This document shows, in pieces, positions 5,060 to 5,337 of a DNA stretch of 5,337 bases; position 1 is the stretch's first letter, and each line of letters opens with the position of its first letter. The stretch covers positions 1 through 5,337 of the forward strand of contig JAHFDE010000141.1 in NCBI GenBank assembly GCA_023249165.1. The letters run 5' to 3'. A program made the position numbers and the translations under genes. Source of the stretch: Candidatus Methylomirabilota bacterium. GTDB taxonomy: Bacteria > Methylomirabilota > Methylomirabilia > Methylomirabilales > CSP1-5. The notes beneath the pieces were generated by a model. That model did not search any database. It saw only the letters and a program-made list of their open reading frames with translations, and was not told where the DNA came from.

Positions 5060-5337
5060 ATGGGGAAAGCGAGCCGATTTTTGTGGGGACCGCTCCTCGT
5101 TGCCCTACTGCCCGGATATGGAGCGGCGGGCGATGGGGAGATCTACCGGCGCATGGATGCCTCCGGCATGGTCCACTATACCAACGTCCCTCCCCATCCC
5201 GTGCTCTCCCGCAGGATCCGGCCCGGCGAGCAGCCCTCTGGGCTCAGGGCGATGATCAGGTCCGCCGCCCATCGAGTCGGCCTTGACCCTCGCCTGATCG
5301 AGGCTGTCATCGCAGTAGAATCGGACTTCAATCCGTG
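5060..5337 (+). CDS. Secreted lytic transglycosylase with N-terminal DUF4124, 3' end outside window
   Basis: The first 92 codons are present. Residues 1-23 (MGKASRFLWGPLLVALLPGY and the following GAA) look like a signal peptide. Residues 27-44, EIYRRMDASGMVHYTNVP, match the DUF4124 signature (IYRYVDxxGxxHFTNxP) often found at the front of SLT-type proteins. From about residue 66 an SLT/Slt70-like transglycosylase domain begins: IRSAAHRVGLDPRLIEAVIAVESDFNP, in which Glu87 is the predicted catalytic acid. Such enzymes cut the MurNAc-GlcNAc bond of peptidoglycan with formation of 1,6-anhydro-MurNAc, in the periplasm or cell envelope. The ATG at 5060 is preceded by GGAG (11 bases) and AAAGGA (2 bases), neither ideally spaced, but the signal peptide fixes the start. 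The rest of the catalytic domain lies beyond the right edge. Confidence 0.9.
   Translation, partial: MGKASRFLWGPLLVALLPGYGAAGDGEIYRRMDASGMVHYTNVPPHPVLSRRIRPGEQPSGLRAMIRSAAHRVGLDPRLIEAVIAVESDFNP

Overview
The window is GC-rich bacterial DNA, densely coded, with short gaps and good Shine-Dalgarno sites. It looks like a free-living, diderm-type bacterium: it carries a DUF4124-lytic transglycosylase, a membrane NfeD protease with a slipin, a two-domain MazG, and a metalloenzyme family that I associate with NC10/Methylomirabilota, Rokubacteria-like and acidobacterial genomes. The phylum is only a guess from gene content and repeat style.

Layout: positions 1-3688 hold four genes on the minus strand, read right to left: mazG (3688-2885), an alkaline-phosphatase-superfamily metalloenzyme of unknown substrate (2827-1916), a long NfeD membrane serine protease (1779-493) and the first 142 codons of a slipin/stomatin (428 to beyond the left edge). 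A sigma70-like promoter with a perfect TATAAT lies just upstream of mazG. A 127-bp inverted element made of 7-bp repeats (1834-1960) separates the metalloenzyme from nfeD. It runs into the metalloenzyme reading frame and supplies its last 14 residues and its stop codon.

From 3689 rightward the genes are on the plus strand. A 17-bp perfect 8-1-8 palindrome, typical in shape of Fur-family operators, lies at the predicted transcription start of a Fur-family regulator (3828-4268). Thirteen bases after it comes a ZIP-family metal transporter (4282-4977). The pair reads as a small self-regulated metal-uptake operon, most likely zinc (Zur-like). A further promoter (5009-5037) precedes a secreted DUF4124/SLT lytic transglycosylase, which is cut by the right edge.

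The genes fall into three functional blocks: nucleotide-pool cleaning plus an orphan phosphatase-fold enzyme, membrane-protein quality control (NfeD-slipin) and metal homeostasis (Fur-type regulator-ZIP), followed by cell-wall turnover. There is no gene-free stretch over 300 bases. I did not find a defence system, CRISPR array, RNA gene or transposase. The most unusual items are the heptad element and its coding overlap, the uncharacterised metalloenzyme, and the metal operator with a ZIP protein of atypical motif residues.
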